In this document: positions 22,682-34,502 of the stretch, in pieces
Layout: every line of letters begins with the position of its first letter
Position numbering within the stretch: the first letter of the stretch is position 1
Assembly: GCA_029891345.1 (NCBI GenBank)
Contig: CM057009.1
Span: 91,559,416 to 91,623,415 of the forward strand
DNA: 64,000 nucleotides
Reading direction: 5' to 3'
From: Dryococelus australis
Lineage: Eukaryota; Arthropoda; Insecta; Phasmatodea; Phasmatidae
Translations under genes and position numbers: made by a program
Notes under the pieces: generated by a model
Databases searched by the model: none
What the model saw: only the letters and a program-made list of their open reading frames with translations
Told to the model about the DNA's origin: nothing

Positions 22682-23344
22682 AGATTGAAGATCCTGACAT
22701 GCCTGACACCCTTTTCCCTTCTCCCACAGTTTGCGACCCACCACCTGCTGTGCAGGAAAGTGTATTTATGTTTTTGCGCGTGGAGGAAGAAGAAACTACA
22801 TCCAGGTCTGCTCTGTCTAGATGTACCGTGACAGAAACTTTTCTTCCGGGTTTGTAATGTACTTCAGCCACTACAGTAATATTTTTCACCTTTTTTAACA
22901 GTCATACAATGGCTTTAAGCTGTGCTTACAAGTTTATTAATTTTTTTATGTATGTGTTCATTTCATTTTTAAACATGTGTTTAGTTTTTACATAGACATC
23001 TTCCAACCTGAAGACACAGAACATTAGTAATGTTTGACACCACAAACAGTTGTGCCTTATGTGTATTTTGCTCTTAAATAATTAAAATGTTAAAGGATCA
23101 CTGCTCTAATGTAAAATGTGTTAGTTGTTTATGTGACAAATTTGCTACCTGTCTTTACTGTCCATGTGTACAAAAAGTGTATTTTTTGTGGGTGCTCTGA
23201 ACACTATTCTGTTAAATGGTAGCATTGTTCTTAGGGTAATGGCTGGACTCACTTAACGTGGATTCGCATAGCATGAGGGTTTCCCGGAACACATTATTTG
23301 GGTTAAGTGGGTCTGAGCTGTAGTTCCTCAGTTACTTCCATTGT

Positions 23345-23810
23345 ATTGTTTACTGATGAAGCAACTTTCACATGAAGACAGTTATTTTAACAGCAGGAAC
23401 AGTCACATATAGGACGATATCAATTTTCATGCAACTGCCATCACAGCCAACCAGCCCAGATTTTCTTTGAACATCTGGTGGGCAGTGTGGGTGACCATCT
23501 CATTAGGCTGTACCTGATGCCACAACGAATGACTGGACACATGATCTGCCAATTTCTGCAATTTACATTGCCAAATTTCCTCGAGGATATACCACTTCCG
23601 GTTCGGCAACGTATCTGGCCCCAACATGACGGTGCCCCTCCACACTTTGCATGAGCTACATGTGATATCACCTCAACATGGCATTTCCAGCATTGCCAGG
23701 ACCTTTTTGTGACCTTGATCTACTAGACTTGTTCCTGTGGGGTTTCATCAAGGATCGAGATACACTAGGTGTTTTCAAAAGGATACGCTTGTCTTTCATA
23801 TGCCAACTTA
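23345..23810 (+). pseudogene. Mariner-like transposase, catalytic part
   Basis: The plus-strand reading begins at LFTDEATFT (first catalytic Asp, about 23350), continues through GDHLIRLYLMPQRMTGHM, QFLQFTLPNFLEDIPLPVRQ and IWPQHDGAPPHFA (second Asp, about 23630), and after a stop and frameshift gives LDLLDLFLWGFIKDR, the block usually PDLTPLDFFLWG with the third Asp. This is a DDD mariner-like transposase with a conserved C-terminal half. The short opposite-strand frames 23427-23671 are shadows. Together with 20390-20694 it makes one gene cut by the Tigger insertion. Confidence 0.85.
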
Positions 23811-23984
23811 ATTATTGCATTGAGGTTGGTAGCCACCATTTTAGACACTTGTAACATTGCTTATGATGGTATGACATTAAACTAGTAATGCTCAAACTTT
23901 AATTTCCTTTCTGATTTCTTTATTCCTAACTGAGGAAATCCCACCGAATTGATATTTTTGTAACTCGCTAATGTAAAATCACAC

Positions 23985-24515
23985 ATACGGTTGCAGAACA
24001 CACATTCCACTATGGCGTGGAGTGCAGACAGCCATTACTGGTTGCATACCTGGTAGGCAGCAATACTTCTCTGTGAAACCAAACATGTAATTTTACTTGA
24101 AAAGGATGAGAGTTAGACAATTTTTACAAAATACATTTATTTTTCTAATTTTGCCAGCATCAATAAATCTCTAGTCACACATAGGGAATTATTCCTGTAA
24201 CATACTTTTTTTTTTGCAGAAATAATGGTTGCAACAGTATATTTTAACATGATGGGGATAGATTACATATACATGACAATTACTTTATTCATCATTACAA
24301 TTTGAATAATTAGTAACCATTACTTTGTTTCTGTCTTGTAAGCAGTGTCCCAAATACGACAATACATGATAATGTTATCTCAAACTTTGGAACCGCTTAC
24401 CACTCTCTATTTGACCTGGAACATGTGTTGCCTATCTCAATATTTATTTTTCCACCTCAGGATTAACCTATCAAAATTTGTCAGTATGTTTTAGATGCAC
24501 ATTGTGTGTGTACAC
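23985..24515 (-). repeat. Right arm of the ~530-bp inverted repeat
   Basis: It is the inverted copy of 19560-20095. At its outer end it runs into a (TG/CA) microsatellite at about 24500-24530 that is absent from the left arm, so the exact end is uncertain. Confidence 0.8.
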
Positions 24516-27500
24516 ACACACACACATATACATTCAAAAAACCAGAATTATTTTGTATGTCCTACATCACAAAATATCCATAGTCGTAGCAACAATTCTG
24601 CCCCTTTTGTAACTGGCCGTCATACTTTATGATATCTATGCTCTTTTATACACACTATACAGAATCCATATTGATAGCAGACTAATGGTCTTTATACGTA
24701 ACATGAGTGCTCGAAATAACTCAATATATGCAATATTCCATTGACAATGATGCTGTTTATTGGCCAAAGGTAGGATCACAAGTGACTATGAATGGCCAAA
24801 ACTGTAGAACATTATTGGCCATGTAATATAGATAATCTGTCCTCTACTTATCACACCAATAGGGTTCCTGGTGATATGCTATGTGGCATCTCACTCCCAT
24901 GTCCCTTAGGCATTTATAATTGTGTATTGAACTTCTGCATCATGAATGCTCCTGATGACCACATGATTAATCATTTGATATCCATACTGTGGCATTTTCC
25001 ATACTGTTACCTAGGGCAAAGTCCTTGGCCACAACAATGCCAATGAAAATCTAGTAATATAGTAAACTCTTGAATAACCGTGGTAATGATAAGGAGGAAG
25101 GCCATGGTAAATAGAAATCACAGTTAACCCGAAAGTAAATTTAATAGGCATACTATTAAAATGCAAAATTTGCATCAAAACTTATTTAGCCGACTGTGTG
25201 CACTATGAACTAAGACATATCCGTATGTCTCTGGTGGAAAAATTAACACTTTATTGTTGAAATATAAAATTGGTTTAATAGAATGACATATTCTGAATAA
25301 AATTATACCCAAGTTATGGATAATTAACCACGAAGTTAGTTAAAAATAACCAAAAAACAAGACCACAGCAATGTACATAAATCGAACACAGCACACAATT
25401 GAGTCCCTTGTTTAACTTTCCCACAGGAAAATGAGATTTTTGTACTAATAAAATGCTAATATTTTAACAGGTAGATATCTTTTCTTCAAAATTATTCTCC
25501 AGGATGCCAATAGTATGTTCACAGATAATGAGAAAACTTCAGAAAATTTGCAGCACTGCATAAACGGAATGGAATACTAGGAGTGAAGACAAATTTGATA
25601 CATACTGTCACAGGAAAATAAGACATGTATTAATGAAATATAAATGCATTTTAATTGGTAAAATCTTGTGATTAAAATGCAGTAAACACCAGCTGATATT
25701 ATATACAATAACATTATTTCCATGTAAAATTAAACAGCTTTAATGGGTACTGCTAAGTCACTTTTAGCCCTATGAACCACATACAGGAATGCTAACAATT
25801 TCAGAAATACGTAATTCACCAGGCAGTAGGTGACCAAAGTAGGGAGTGTATTTGATTGTTTTTTTTTTTTAGTACAGAGTTTAGAAACACTAGGCTGATT
25901 CTAAATGTCATCCTTACAACTGACCACTGTGTACTATCAGGCATAATGATAATGTCCAAACTTAACAACAGAATGCCAAATTAAGTTTATAACGAATGGA
26001 AATAAATTAAAAGTTATTTATAGAAAATGACACAAATAAGGTAGGATTCTATCATATATTCATTTCTTTTACTCAGAGTATTAATATTGTGAAGTTGTTA
26101 AGGTTTTTTTTAAATAACACATTCTCAAGTCACATTGAAAAAAGAAACCATAAAAAAAATGTGCGGAATGTATGAAATTAGGTTGCTCATGCAACAGTTT
26201 TTGTTAAAAATTTTTACATGTTTTTTTGCCTGATTACGTTCTGATGGTTGCAAAAATTAAAATGAATTTACAATAATTTCTTTTTGTTCTTCGGATGGCC
26301 AACCTTGTAATATGTAGGCTTTCCTGATGCTGCAAGCCAGTAATATTGTTATATTGTTAGTTTGTCACAAGCGATGATTGCTCTGTAAGGCAGCTATCAC
26401 ATCATGGCTGGAATGTTGGCCAAGTACTTGGACTGTACTTAAACACACAATTTTAAGGACAAGAATGAAATTTTGTCCCGCAGTAATACACAAAATCATT
26501 GACGCCTTGCAGGGGGATGGTAAAGGGTTAAATGAGGTTCTGGGGGCGGTAAAGGTGGGGTCTAGGATGTGATTATACCTGGTTGGTGCCAGACGCCGTC
26601 AAGGCGACGTTAATGTGGATGCTGATTCTCTTAACCTCGGGGTTGTTGGCCGTAAGCCTGGACCAAACTCCTCCCCAAAGATGATGATAACCTCTGCACT
26701 GTTAATTACTGCTCCAGATGAATGATGTTTGCTAAATGGTAGACGGTTGTTCGACTACATATCATTGTTGATCTTGGTGGGAAAATTGCCTAAACATTTA
26801 ACACTCGCATATGTGGATTGTTAAGGCCAAACCACATGCCCATAAAGTACGGACAATACTTACTAACACTCGCAACAAGAATGATTAATGTTAAGCTTGC
26901 TTGAGCAGGTATTAGGACGGCCCATCCCCTTACACGCATATAGCAATCGGAAAATAAACGCAGTGTTAAACAGTTCACAGACTGATTTATTCCAGATGAT
27001 TACACCTCCTCTAGAAGAGCACTGACATTACACTGGGTGGCTATACCGGCCACTACGGTAAAACTTTAAAAGCATCTTAAGACATGCTAAGGTTTACGGC
27101 AAGACTTAAGCTTCCCGGGGCAATCCTGCTCCCATGGGAAGAGGAGGTGGCTTACCGGGCGGTCGAAATGCAGAAAAAGGTTCTGGAGTTACACTAAAGT
27201 CTATTGTAGAGAATGTCCATGGCAAAAATTGAAGACCGCTCTGCGTGCGTGGGAAAATGCCGGAGCTCACAACACGCACTCTACCTCTGGCAAACGCTAC
27301 TTGCTTACTAACTTCTGCGCCCGATGCATGGACTCGTTGTGTCTTACCCATGCACTAAAGCGGCACTACTTTCTGTTCCAACTTGCGTCTACTTGCCTAA
27401 CATCATGCTATTAAATAACAAACATATTACAAAAATCACAAAAGAACCCTGCAACATAAAATATCTGTGAATGAAATGAACAGAACACTAGAAGCAGGAT

Positions 27501-28545
27501 GGAAAAGATGATAACAATTAACAATGCACTATAAATCACAAGAAACACAACAGTTAATAAATTGTTTAATAAAGTAAAACGAATAATGGTTAACATAAGC
27601 CCTGGAATCTTGTTGATGTTAGGACCTATTTCACTTTCCTCCACCTCACGGCATCTGTCGTTGCCATGGCAACCACCTGCTGCTCTGCACAGGCATGCCC
27701 TTGCACTTGCGCTGCTCCTGATTGCTCCTGCGACTGGTTGCATGCTCTGCCCATCATTAGAGTGCACAGCCCTGCTGTGGTGGTGTTGCAGGTTACGGGC
27801 GAACAAATGGTTTTAGGGGTGGGAGCATGTGGCACACATCATCATGAAGGGGAAATAAAAAATGTTTTAAAACACTTACCCAAGGTGGTATAGGTATCGT
27901 GTTATTTCATAATGAAATTAATGCTACAGTGTTTTAAAAAGGTGGGAGTCAAATACATGGAGTGATTTTCAAGAAGAAAGTAAAAAAAATTTTGTCAGCA
28001 CCAAAGAGAAGAGCATATAAAACGGTAATTCCACAGGGTAGCGGTTCAACAGAATGAACCGTTACTTATCGTCACAACTACAATCAAAATTTAAAGTGCT
28101 ATAGAATTGTATGTCAATAATCGTGGTTAAGTTTATACAGTACAGTACAATACACATACTGCCATCTTACACAGTGAAATGGAGAACAAAAACAACAGAG
28201 GCTGTAAAGCATTGGTAACACACAGAATCAAACACATTTCAAAAACTCATAGTTGACAACATTAAATCCTACACACATGAAAGTGTACCATTTTAACAAT
28301 TTAAGAGTATTGACAAAATTAATATTTCGTCCTTTTTTTAACGATATTCTGGTTTAAAAGTTTGAGTACCATATTAATAATTTGCTATCAGATAATTAAC
28401 AGAAAAATAATAAGGGACCAGGAAACATTGCCAAATAAAAGCCTACTTACCTGAATAAGAGCCAAGTAAAAAATAGAAATAAACAAGGAAATAAGCACTT
28501 ATGTTAAAAGACTAATGGTGCCACAAATGGCACACTGCTTAGGGA
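24516..28545. other. Gene-poor AT-rich stretch with two GC-richer patches
   Basis: No domain was recognised. Patches at about 26500-26700 and 27100-27410 are GC-richer and may be worn LTR or SINE pieces, but no second copy is present in the window. A third patch (27620-27800) has overlapping frames on both strands, none with a domain. The rest is AT-rich. Confidence 0.35.
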
Positions 28546-28674
28546 CACTGCCTAGGGTCTGACCTGTTGAGTGAAAGGATAGGATTTTACACATCAAAAG
28601 ATTACATGACGAAAATCATTTAACACATGAAACCCTATCCTTTCACTCGCCCAGCCCCGCATTAGGCAGCAGTG
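28546..28674. mobile_element. Short terminally inverted element (MITE-like hairpin)
   Basis: CACTGCCTAGG at the left end and its inverted form CACTGCTGCCTAA at the right, together with a perfect internal 15-bp pair (GAGTGAAAGGATAGG at about 28577-28591, CCTATCCTTTCACTC at about 28634-28648), give inverted arms of roughly 45-50 bp around a 40-bp centre. There is no coding frame. No second copy is seen in the window. Confidence 0.6.
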
Positions 28675-29876
28675 TTAACATCACACAATAACAATAAAAA
28701 TTAAAGCACATTAATAAAGCATCTATATGAACACTGTGTCACTATATGCTAAAATTGGGAATAACATACAGTATCTGCAAAACTGTAATAGTTGCATATT
28801 GCACGTGTATTTTTAGGTCTGGATATTTTAATGTTTTCATCATAAGGTTTGTTATTGCATGATGGTTATGCCATATAAATGTTTCAGTAAATATCTATTT
28901 TCACCTTTTTGATAAAGAATAGGCATACAAAATTATGGCAATGTAAATTATTAGCTCCATGTATTGTGTCTCGGTGCATAAGCAATATATAGCATTTACG
29001 CATCACTGCACATTTCTCCTCTATCACTTCATCTTCCTCGCTCCTTCCCCCCCACCCTACCCCCACAACTAACTAAATGCTACTACATATACAAGTTCAC
29101 CTTCAGTGTACAGTAGTCTCCACGAGTTGAGTAAATATGTCATCACAACAATGTTCTGTTCTTAGATTTCACTATCTATATTTTCTTGCCACTGTTGACC
29201 AGGCAGCCCTCTCACACTGTTTATTTTTAAAACTCCCCCCCCCCCCCCCCCCCCCCAACAGACTGTAGATCGTGGGATGTGACAGCCAGCTTGCAGCTAG
29301 TGATGGAGACTGTTATAAACTACTGCGCAGCAGGCACAGGTTGTGCCTAACATTAAATGTAAATAATGGATTAACATTTTAAATACGTATATTTTATATA
29401 TCTGATGAAGATTTATTGCACTTTCAAACTAAATGGAGCTACACAGAACGCATTAACTAGCAACACCCCTTGAAACTTCTTTCTTCTGACACAACTGTCA
29501 ATATATCCTCCTCCCCCTTTTTCCCCTCATCAGGTGTTGCATAATGGGACCGCTGAATGTGAGCGTGTTTCACAAGGGCACGTTTATAATACTGTGGTTG
29601 AAACACAAAATCAAATGTTACCAAGATTTTTGTTTTTGGGGATGTAAAGTGTAAACTTTTTATAGGAAGGAAATACAGCCTTGTTAAGCTGCAAACCATT
29701 TGATCTACCTGTGGAAAATCAAGTGTTGAATGTATATGTTACTAGACTGTGACTTTGTATGTGCTTCCTAAATATGTTAAGTACATTGTTAACAAAAGTT
29801 AACTTTTGTCTTTTCCACAATTATTTCTTGCAAGCCATATTTCCCTTAAGTATTTTAATTATTTAACATGCATAAT
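28675..29876. other. Gene-free stretch with a poly-C tract
   Basis: No coding feature was recognised. A run of about 22 C lies at 29235-29256, next to an ACTCCCC context, a site where sequencing length is unreliable. Confidence 0.4.
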
Positions 29877-30134
29877 TGGCCCACGGTGGTGTAGTGGTTG
29901 GACTACTCGCCTCTCACCAAAGTAAATTGGGTTTGATTCCCAACAGAACCGACTCTGAATTTTCACATGTGGTAATTGTGCCAGACGATGCCGTTGGTTG
30001 GCTGGTTTTCTCTGGGATCTCCCGTTTCCCCTGCCCTTGCATTCCAGAGCTGCTCCATGCACATCTTGCTTCACCCTTATAGGCTCTCAAGATATTGATG
30101 TTAAGAGCTGCCCAAATTTCTTTACTTACTTGAT
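29877..30134 (+). mobile_element. tRNA-derived SINE, copy 2
   Basis: The head GCCCACGGTGGTGTAGTGGT (A box) and GGGTTTGATTCCC (B box) are tRNA-like. The body shares GTGCCAGACGATGCCGTTGG and GATCTCCCGTTTCCCC with the other copies. ATGCATAAT flanks it at 29868-29876 and 30135-30143, a 9-bp target duplication. It lies about 100 bp upstream of the zinc-finger exon, inside the presumed intron. Confidence 0.9.
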
Positions 30135-30231
30135 ATGCATAATAATTTTGTAATTATTAATTTCTCATTTCTTTGATTTAATTATTGTATATCTGCCTTA
30201 ATTATGTTTGTTTCTTATGTTTCATTTATAG

Positions 30232-30404
30232 AAGAGCATTTGAGGAACAATGCTAATCATGACATTAACGTCAATTTGGGAGTAAAACCACAAAAGAAGA
30301 GACAGATATGTGATATATGTAGCAAAACGTACAAAAGTGTACGCACATTAAAAGATCATATAAACAGGATTCATAAACTTCGCCTTATACTACGATGCGA
30401 ACAG
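30232..30404 (+). CDS. C2H2 zinc-finger exon of a host gene
   Basis: A pyrimidine-rich tract ends in the acceptor ATTTATAG at 30231, and the exon ends ACAG|GTAAAC at 30404/30405, a good donor. The 173-bp open frame enters in phase 1 (first full codon GAG at 30234) and ends on a complete codon. It encodes a basic linker (KPQKKRQ) and one finger, CDICSKTYKSVRTLKDHINR then IH: C-x2-C-x12-H-x4-H. Such fingers bind DNA or RNA in the nucleus. Single-finger alternative exons occur in BTB zinc-finger genes of insects, one possible family, but the gene is not identified. The frame extends into the intron on both sides; splice sites, not the ATG at 30204, define the exon. It is the only coding sequence here without breaks and with intron borders. 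Confidence 0.72.
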
Positions 30405-31003
30405 GTAAACTCTCAGCATTTTTATAAGCATGTCTTTTCATTTTTTTATTTTTACACAAATAAGTGCATGCATGGACTTTTGAGCATGCTCATAGTAATT
30501 ACGAATGAGCACTTATTTTTCATTTAATATTCTCACCAGCATAGACACACATCCCAATTCATAATTATATCCTTACACATATGTACACTCACTTTTGTTT
30601 AAACTGTATAAGATTTATTGATCTAAACTTCCACCCGCATCGATTGAGATTTTTCCTGGAAAATCAATTACATTTTCATTCACATCATTAAGATAATTAC
30701 GATATTTAATACTGCCATGCAAAGTATTATTCCCATGCACACTATATTTTTCAAATCATCAGGCTCTCAAAATGAAAAATTTTGAACTCCTTTATAAACA
30801 ATCAAAATGGATTCCTAGTGGAAAATGAGTATGTGACGTAGATGTAGATGTTTTGGTTTCGCCATCCTAGCTTCAGCATGTGTCTGAGTGTATATTCTGC
30901 CTTTTGCTGTGAATTGCAGAGAAACTTTGGAAAAAGGAAAAAGTTTTGGAAGCATATGCTTATTGCAAAATTTACTAATAATTTTAACTTGATTTTTTTT
31001 CAG
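30405..31003 (+). other. Presumed intron after the zinc-finger exon
   Basis: It starts GTAAAC and is AT-rich. Candidate acceptors in phase with the upstream exon are GAATTGCAG (about 30919) and TTTTTTTTCAG (31003). The interval contains no other recognised feature. Confidence 0.35.
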
Positions 31004-31033
31004 TTGTCGCCACCTTCGTTGATTGAAATGTAG
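31004..31033 (+). CDS. Possible short terminal exon following the zinc-finger exon
   Basis: The strong acceptor GATTTTTTTTCAG ends at 31003. Joined in phase 0 to the donor at 30404, the next codons are nine residues (LSPPSLIEM) and a stop at 31031-31033. An AATAAA lies at 31321. An alternative acceptor at about 30919 would give a longer basic tail in the same frame ending at the same stop. No domain supports it, so this is a weak prediction. Confidence 0.25.
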   Translation: MSPPSLIEM

Positions 31034-33445
31034 TCTGCATTTCAAAACATCATTTTAGTTCAGTGTTAGGCAGTGAATTTAAACTTGTTGGTAAATATTT
31101 TATTCAAGAATTTTACTCTCATGTATAAACACTGTTATTTTAGACACACCTATTTGTACTTAATTAAAATATTTTCATGCAAACACATGACTCTCAATTA
31201 TAAAAAATATGAAGCCTTTTTTTGGGCACATTTGACGAACATTCTATTTCCATAGGTATATTACTTAGTAATGTCATTTTAGTATCCCAGTTTTTTTTAA
31301 ATTAATCCTAAAAACTAAGGAATAAATTAAGCCTCTATGGATTCAATTAGCATGATAAAGGTTTTATTGTTCCAGAAATATTTTCAATGTAGGCCTATGT
31401 AACGGGCATAAACAAAAGCACTTAGCCTCAAAATTAAAATTATGAAGTAATTTTCAAAGATATGGTACCTATTAGTATTTATAGCTGAGGAAGGATGTTT
31501 TCTTATTTTAATAACAAACTGCAAAAAAAGCATACCTGTCACATCATTTAAACCATGTAGGTTTTTATGAAACACAAAAGCAATTTCTCATTGGCTGTAT
31601 AAAATGCACCACCTTCAAAATAAACATTACCATGTTGTGGATTAGGCCAGTGCAATTATGGTGAGAAAACAACACATTTACTTAACGCTGAAATGAACTT
31701 CTCACACAAAACATGTCGCAAATTGCCTAACTTTTTACAGCTCTAACTACATTTAGACATGCTTCATGATTTATTTTTTCACTTATAACTATTCACAGGT
31801 ATCTTACCAAGAGTACATTTCATTGTATTTTTGCATGGTGGAACTATGCAAATTTGCTGGTATTCAATGAAGCAGCAATAACCTTGAAATCCTCTGAAAC
31901 AACTCACTAGGGCATCAGCGTGTAAACAACAGAGGCCAATATGTAAACTGACGTCACATGCACATCAACATGGTAGTGTCTGTTTTTCCAGCGCAAAATT
32001 GTAGTCTATTTTAAAATGTGTTATTCTGAATTTTAAACACAAAAATAAAGAAAGGACCACATTATGAGTCTTAAAATTTATCATGCTATCACACAGTTGT
32101 CAGAAAAAAGCAGGAAAAATCCCTGTTGAGCTTCAATCTCTGCAGGTGCCTACATTTATATGCTACATTCTTACCATTGATGCTTCTATAGTACCGCACT
32201 AAGGCAAACATACCATAACTCACATAATGCAATTTGTCTGTTTTTGAATTCTAATGGTCTGCCAATGTTTCTCCTTGTCATCCTGTGGCTGTATTTTGTT
32301 TGCATGGATTAAGTAGGAAAGGTAGAAATTGTAAATGTTTTAATGCATGCATTGCATGTTTATTAATGCGTTTGTATATTTGCACATATCCAAATACAAA
32401 TGAGTGGTTTTTCAGCTTACATGTGAAAGCTTACAAAATTGTGGTAGTTGTCTATTTTAGGTTATTGTTTAAGAAAGTAGTTAAGGTAATTTTTAGTTGA
32501 AGGCCCCAATAGTTGTGGTAAATAACAGGTTAAAAGTCAAGGTTACCATGATCATGACAATGATTATTTTTAAGTTATCATTCAAGATGGTTGTTAGGAA
32601 CAGGTATATGTCAAACATTAGTCAACCCACAAAGGTATTTTTGATACCTGTGAAATCAGGAGTATTTTTTACTATAAACAGTAGGATAGGATTTCTATAG
32701 ATGTTCCTTTGTGAAGTGGTGGATTTATTTGCTAAGGTTTCCTCCAGTTGTGTAATGTGTTACTGAGACATATGGTAGGCTAAACATGATCTCTGCATTT
32801 TGTAATCTGTTTCTCAGTGACTGATATCAAATATTTTCCAATTCAGTTGGTTTTTCAGAGATTTGATTGTTGGTAGTATATTGTTGTGTATTAGTACTTT
32901 TGAAGTAAAAATTGAGGGGGACCAACTGAAAGATTCAAAAAATAGTAATTACAAATTACATTAAAGCAAGCTAATAACTGAAAAACCAAGCAAGTTCTGT
33001 TAGAAAGTATTAATCGAACATCAGGTTGACTGAATTCATGTTACCTGTACCGCTAGTCATAAAATTATCAATCCACCATTAAAGTAGTATGGAACACTAA
33101 GTGAAACATCAGATAAGTTTAAATATGCCTAGGGCAGTTTCATACAGTCACTAAATGGTGTGGATTAAAATTCATGAATTCTTGTTAGATAATAGAAAAC
33201 AGTGAGTTAAAAGACATCCATTACTTATATTATTGTTAGATTGTATTATTTTAGTGCTAACACAGAATATTAAAAACAAAATATTCCAGTCATGATAAAA
33301 GTAATGCATTCTTCTGTAAATATGGATTTGATAAGTTCATAAATGTGAGCCTACTCTCAATAGTTCAATAAATTTCACTATTGCAAACATATATTCTTAT
33401 ATGTAAAATACCCTATCCATCATGACCAGGATACTTAGCAGTTAT
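31034..33445. other. AT-rich stretch without recognised features
   Basis: No gene, domain or repeat partner was recognised in this 2.4 kb. If the gene at 30232 continues, this is either its 3' end or a further intron. Confidence 0.35.
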
Positions 33446-33681
33446 AAGCTGTTCATGGTAAAATGAGCACTTTTTAAGGCCTTCACAACAGGCATTAACC
33501 ACTAATAAATATGTCTTATTGCAGCATCAGGCATTAAAGTTTGAGGGTGGTGAAATGTATTCACTGCATTTATTGGTCACATTGCAACATTTATATCGAA
33601 AAGCAGCAGGAAAATGTAAATGGAATGAAAGGAAAAATTTAGAAAGGCTTTAAAAATTGCTCACTTTACCGTGAACAGCCT
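33446..33681. mobile_element. MITE copy 2 (AGGCTGTTCACGGTAAAG family)
   Basis: The ends AAGCTGTTCATGGTAAAATG and (inverted) AGGCTGTTCACGGTAAAGTG match copy 1 at 15253-15487, and the interior is the reverse complement of copy 1. Length 236 bp. TATA occurs on both sides (33443 and 33682 region), a possible TA or TATA target duplication. Confidence 0.85.
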
Positions 33682-34045
33682 ATATAAGTATTTCAGTCAT
33701 AGTTATATAACAAGCTGAACTCACATCATCCATTGAAACCCAACACCATGCAAATATAACCTACAGTTGTAATAGACTTATAGAGTTACAATTATGTATT
33801 GCAACATATGTTGAAAGTCTTGATGACTGGAACCAAACATATAATAGTACTATTACATGGTAGAGGAATACCTTTGTTTTCAGATGGTTTCCAAAGGTAT
33901 GTGACAGGTCACACTGGCTTTTGTGTGTGCCCAGGTGACAATTTTGTTCAATTTCAAGTTGCATAAAACCGGTTGCTATAATGATACTTCAGCTTGATAA
34001 CTAAGAAGAAAATATAGATAGCACTGACGATGACACAAATACTTA

Positions 34046-34502
34046 CTGGTAATATGAGCGCCAGCGGTGCTTCCCAATCGTACGGGGTTCACATAAGCGG
34101 AAGTGCTATGCATGCCGAGTAAAATATTTTATTATTAAAAATAAAAATGGCACAAATATATTAAATATTGTTTTACATTTTTATAATTTTCTTGTGAATT
34201 TTTCATATTATTTCAGTGTCTCTTTATGACAGCGTCACGCTGGAATATTTAGGGATCTTAATCTCGGTGCCGCGGGCACTTTGAATTTCATAACCAAACA
34301 TTTTAAAAATAGCAACAAACACTTTAAAACATTTTAAGATATTTTGAACCCTGAAAATAAATATACAAGACACATTTTACACTGCAAATTAATATTTATG
34401 TTAAAGTTAAAGAATATTGGCCTCTTTGCACATGTGCATGTACACGTGACACATGCGTGGTGAGTGCCATCATGGGCTCTAGCACCGCTGGCTGTGCACA
34501 CT
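34046..34502 (-). repeat. LTR relic, short copy (minus strand), same U3 family as element B 3' LTR
   Basis: Read on the minus strand from about 34502, it shares with 56064-56365 the blocks CAGCCAGCGGTGCTAGAGCC, GTGCAAAGAGGCCAATA and AAATTCAAAGTGCCCG, and with 40438-40200 the block TGTGAACCCCGTACG. It then jumps to GGGAAGCACCGCTGGCGC and ends in TACCAGTAAGTATTTGTGTC, also present at 38750-38800. It is therefore an LTR of the element B family with about 1.4 kb missing compared with the copy at 38750-40438. TGGCGCTCATATTACCAG (34046-34063) resembles a primer binding site. Confidence 0.6.

Larger units (their letters stand above)
20695..23322 (+). mobile_element. Tigger/pogo-type DNA transposon (middle shell)
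   Basis: The left end near 20695-20720 (CAGTACACTCCGGACTCGCA) and the inverted right end near 23295-23322 (CTACAGCTCAGACCCACTTA) are similar, diverged Tigger-like termini; a TA follows the right end at 23321-23322, and a TA at 20692-20693 precedes the left. Pogo-type elements insert at TA. The interior encodes a recognisable Tigger transposase on the plus strand. The element interrupts the mariner-like transposase gene and is itself interrupted by a SINE at 21496-21743. Confidence 0.8.
19560..24515 (+). mobile_element. Mariner-like transposon with long inverted repeats (outer shell of a nest)
   Basis: About 530 bp at 19560-20095 recurs in inverted orientation at 23985-24515. Matching landmarks include 'gactagagat' (19904 region) against its complement near 24168, 'catgatg'-type blocks near 19830/24250, and 'ccatagtg' near 20066 against 'cactatgg' near 24009. 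Between the arms are two halves of one transposase gene (20390-20694 and 23345-23810), separated by a Tigger element with its own inserted SINE. Without the inserts the element would be about 2.3 kb. Arms of this length are long for mariner-type elements. The outer ends are set to within about 30 bp. Confidence 0.8.

Noticed and set aside
23427..23671. Overlapping minus-strand frames of 72-76 codons
   Set aside because: They lie opposite the recognised mariner-like transposase and have no domain.
27411..27835. GC-richer patch with overlapping frames that could be a gene promoter or exon
   Set aside because: Frames on both strands have Ala/Cys/His-rich low-information readings and no splice or domain support.
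29877..29950. tRNA-like A and B boxes at the SINE heads (also 21743 on minus and 63490)
   Set aside because: They do not fold into a complete tRNA and are followed by a shared SINE body with target duplications.
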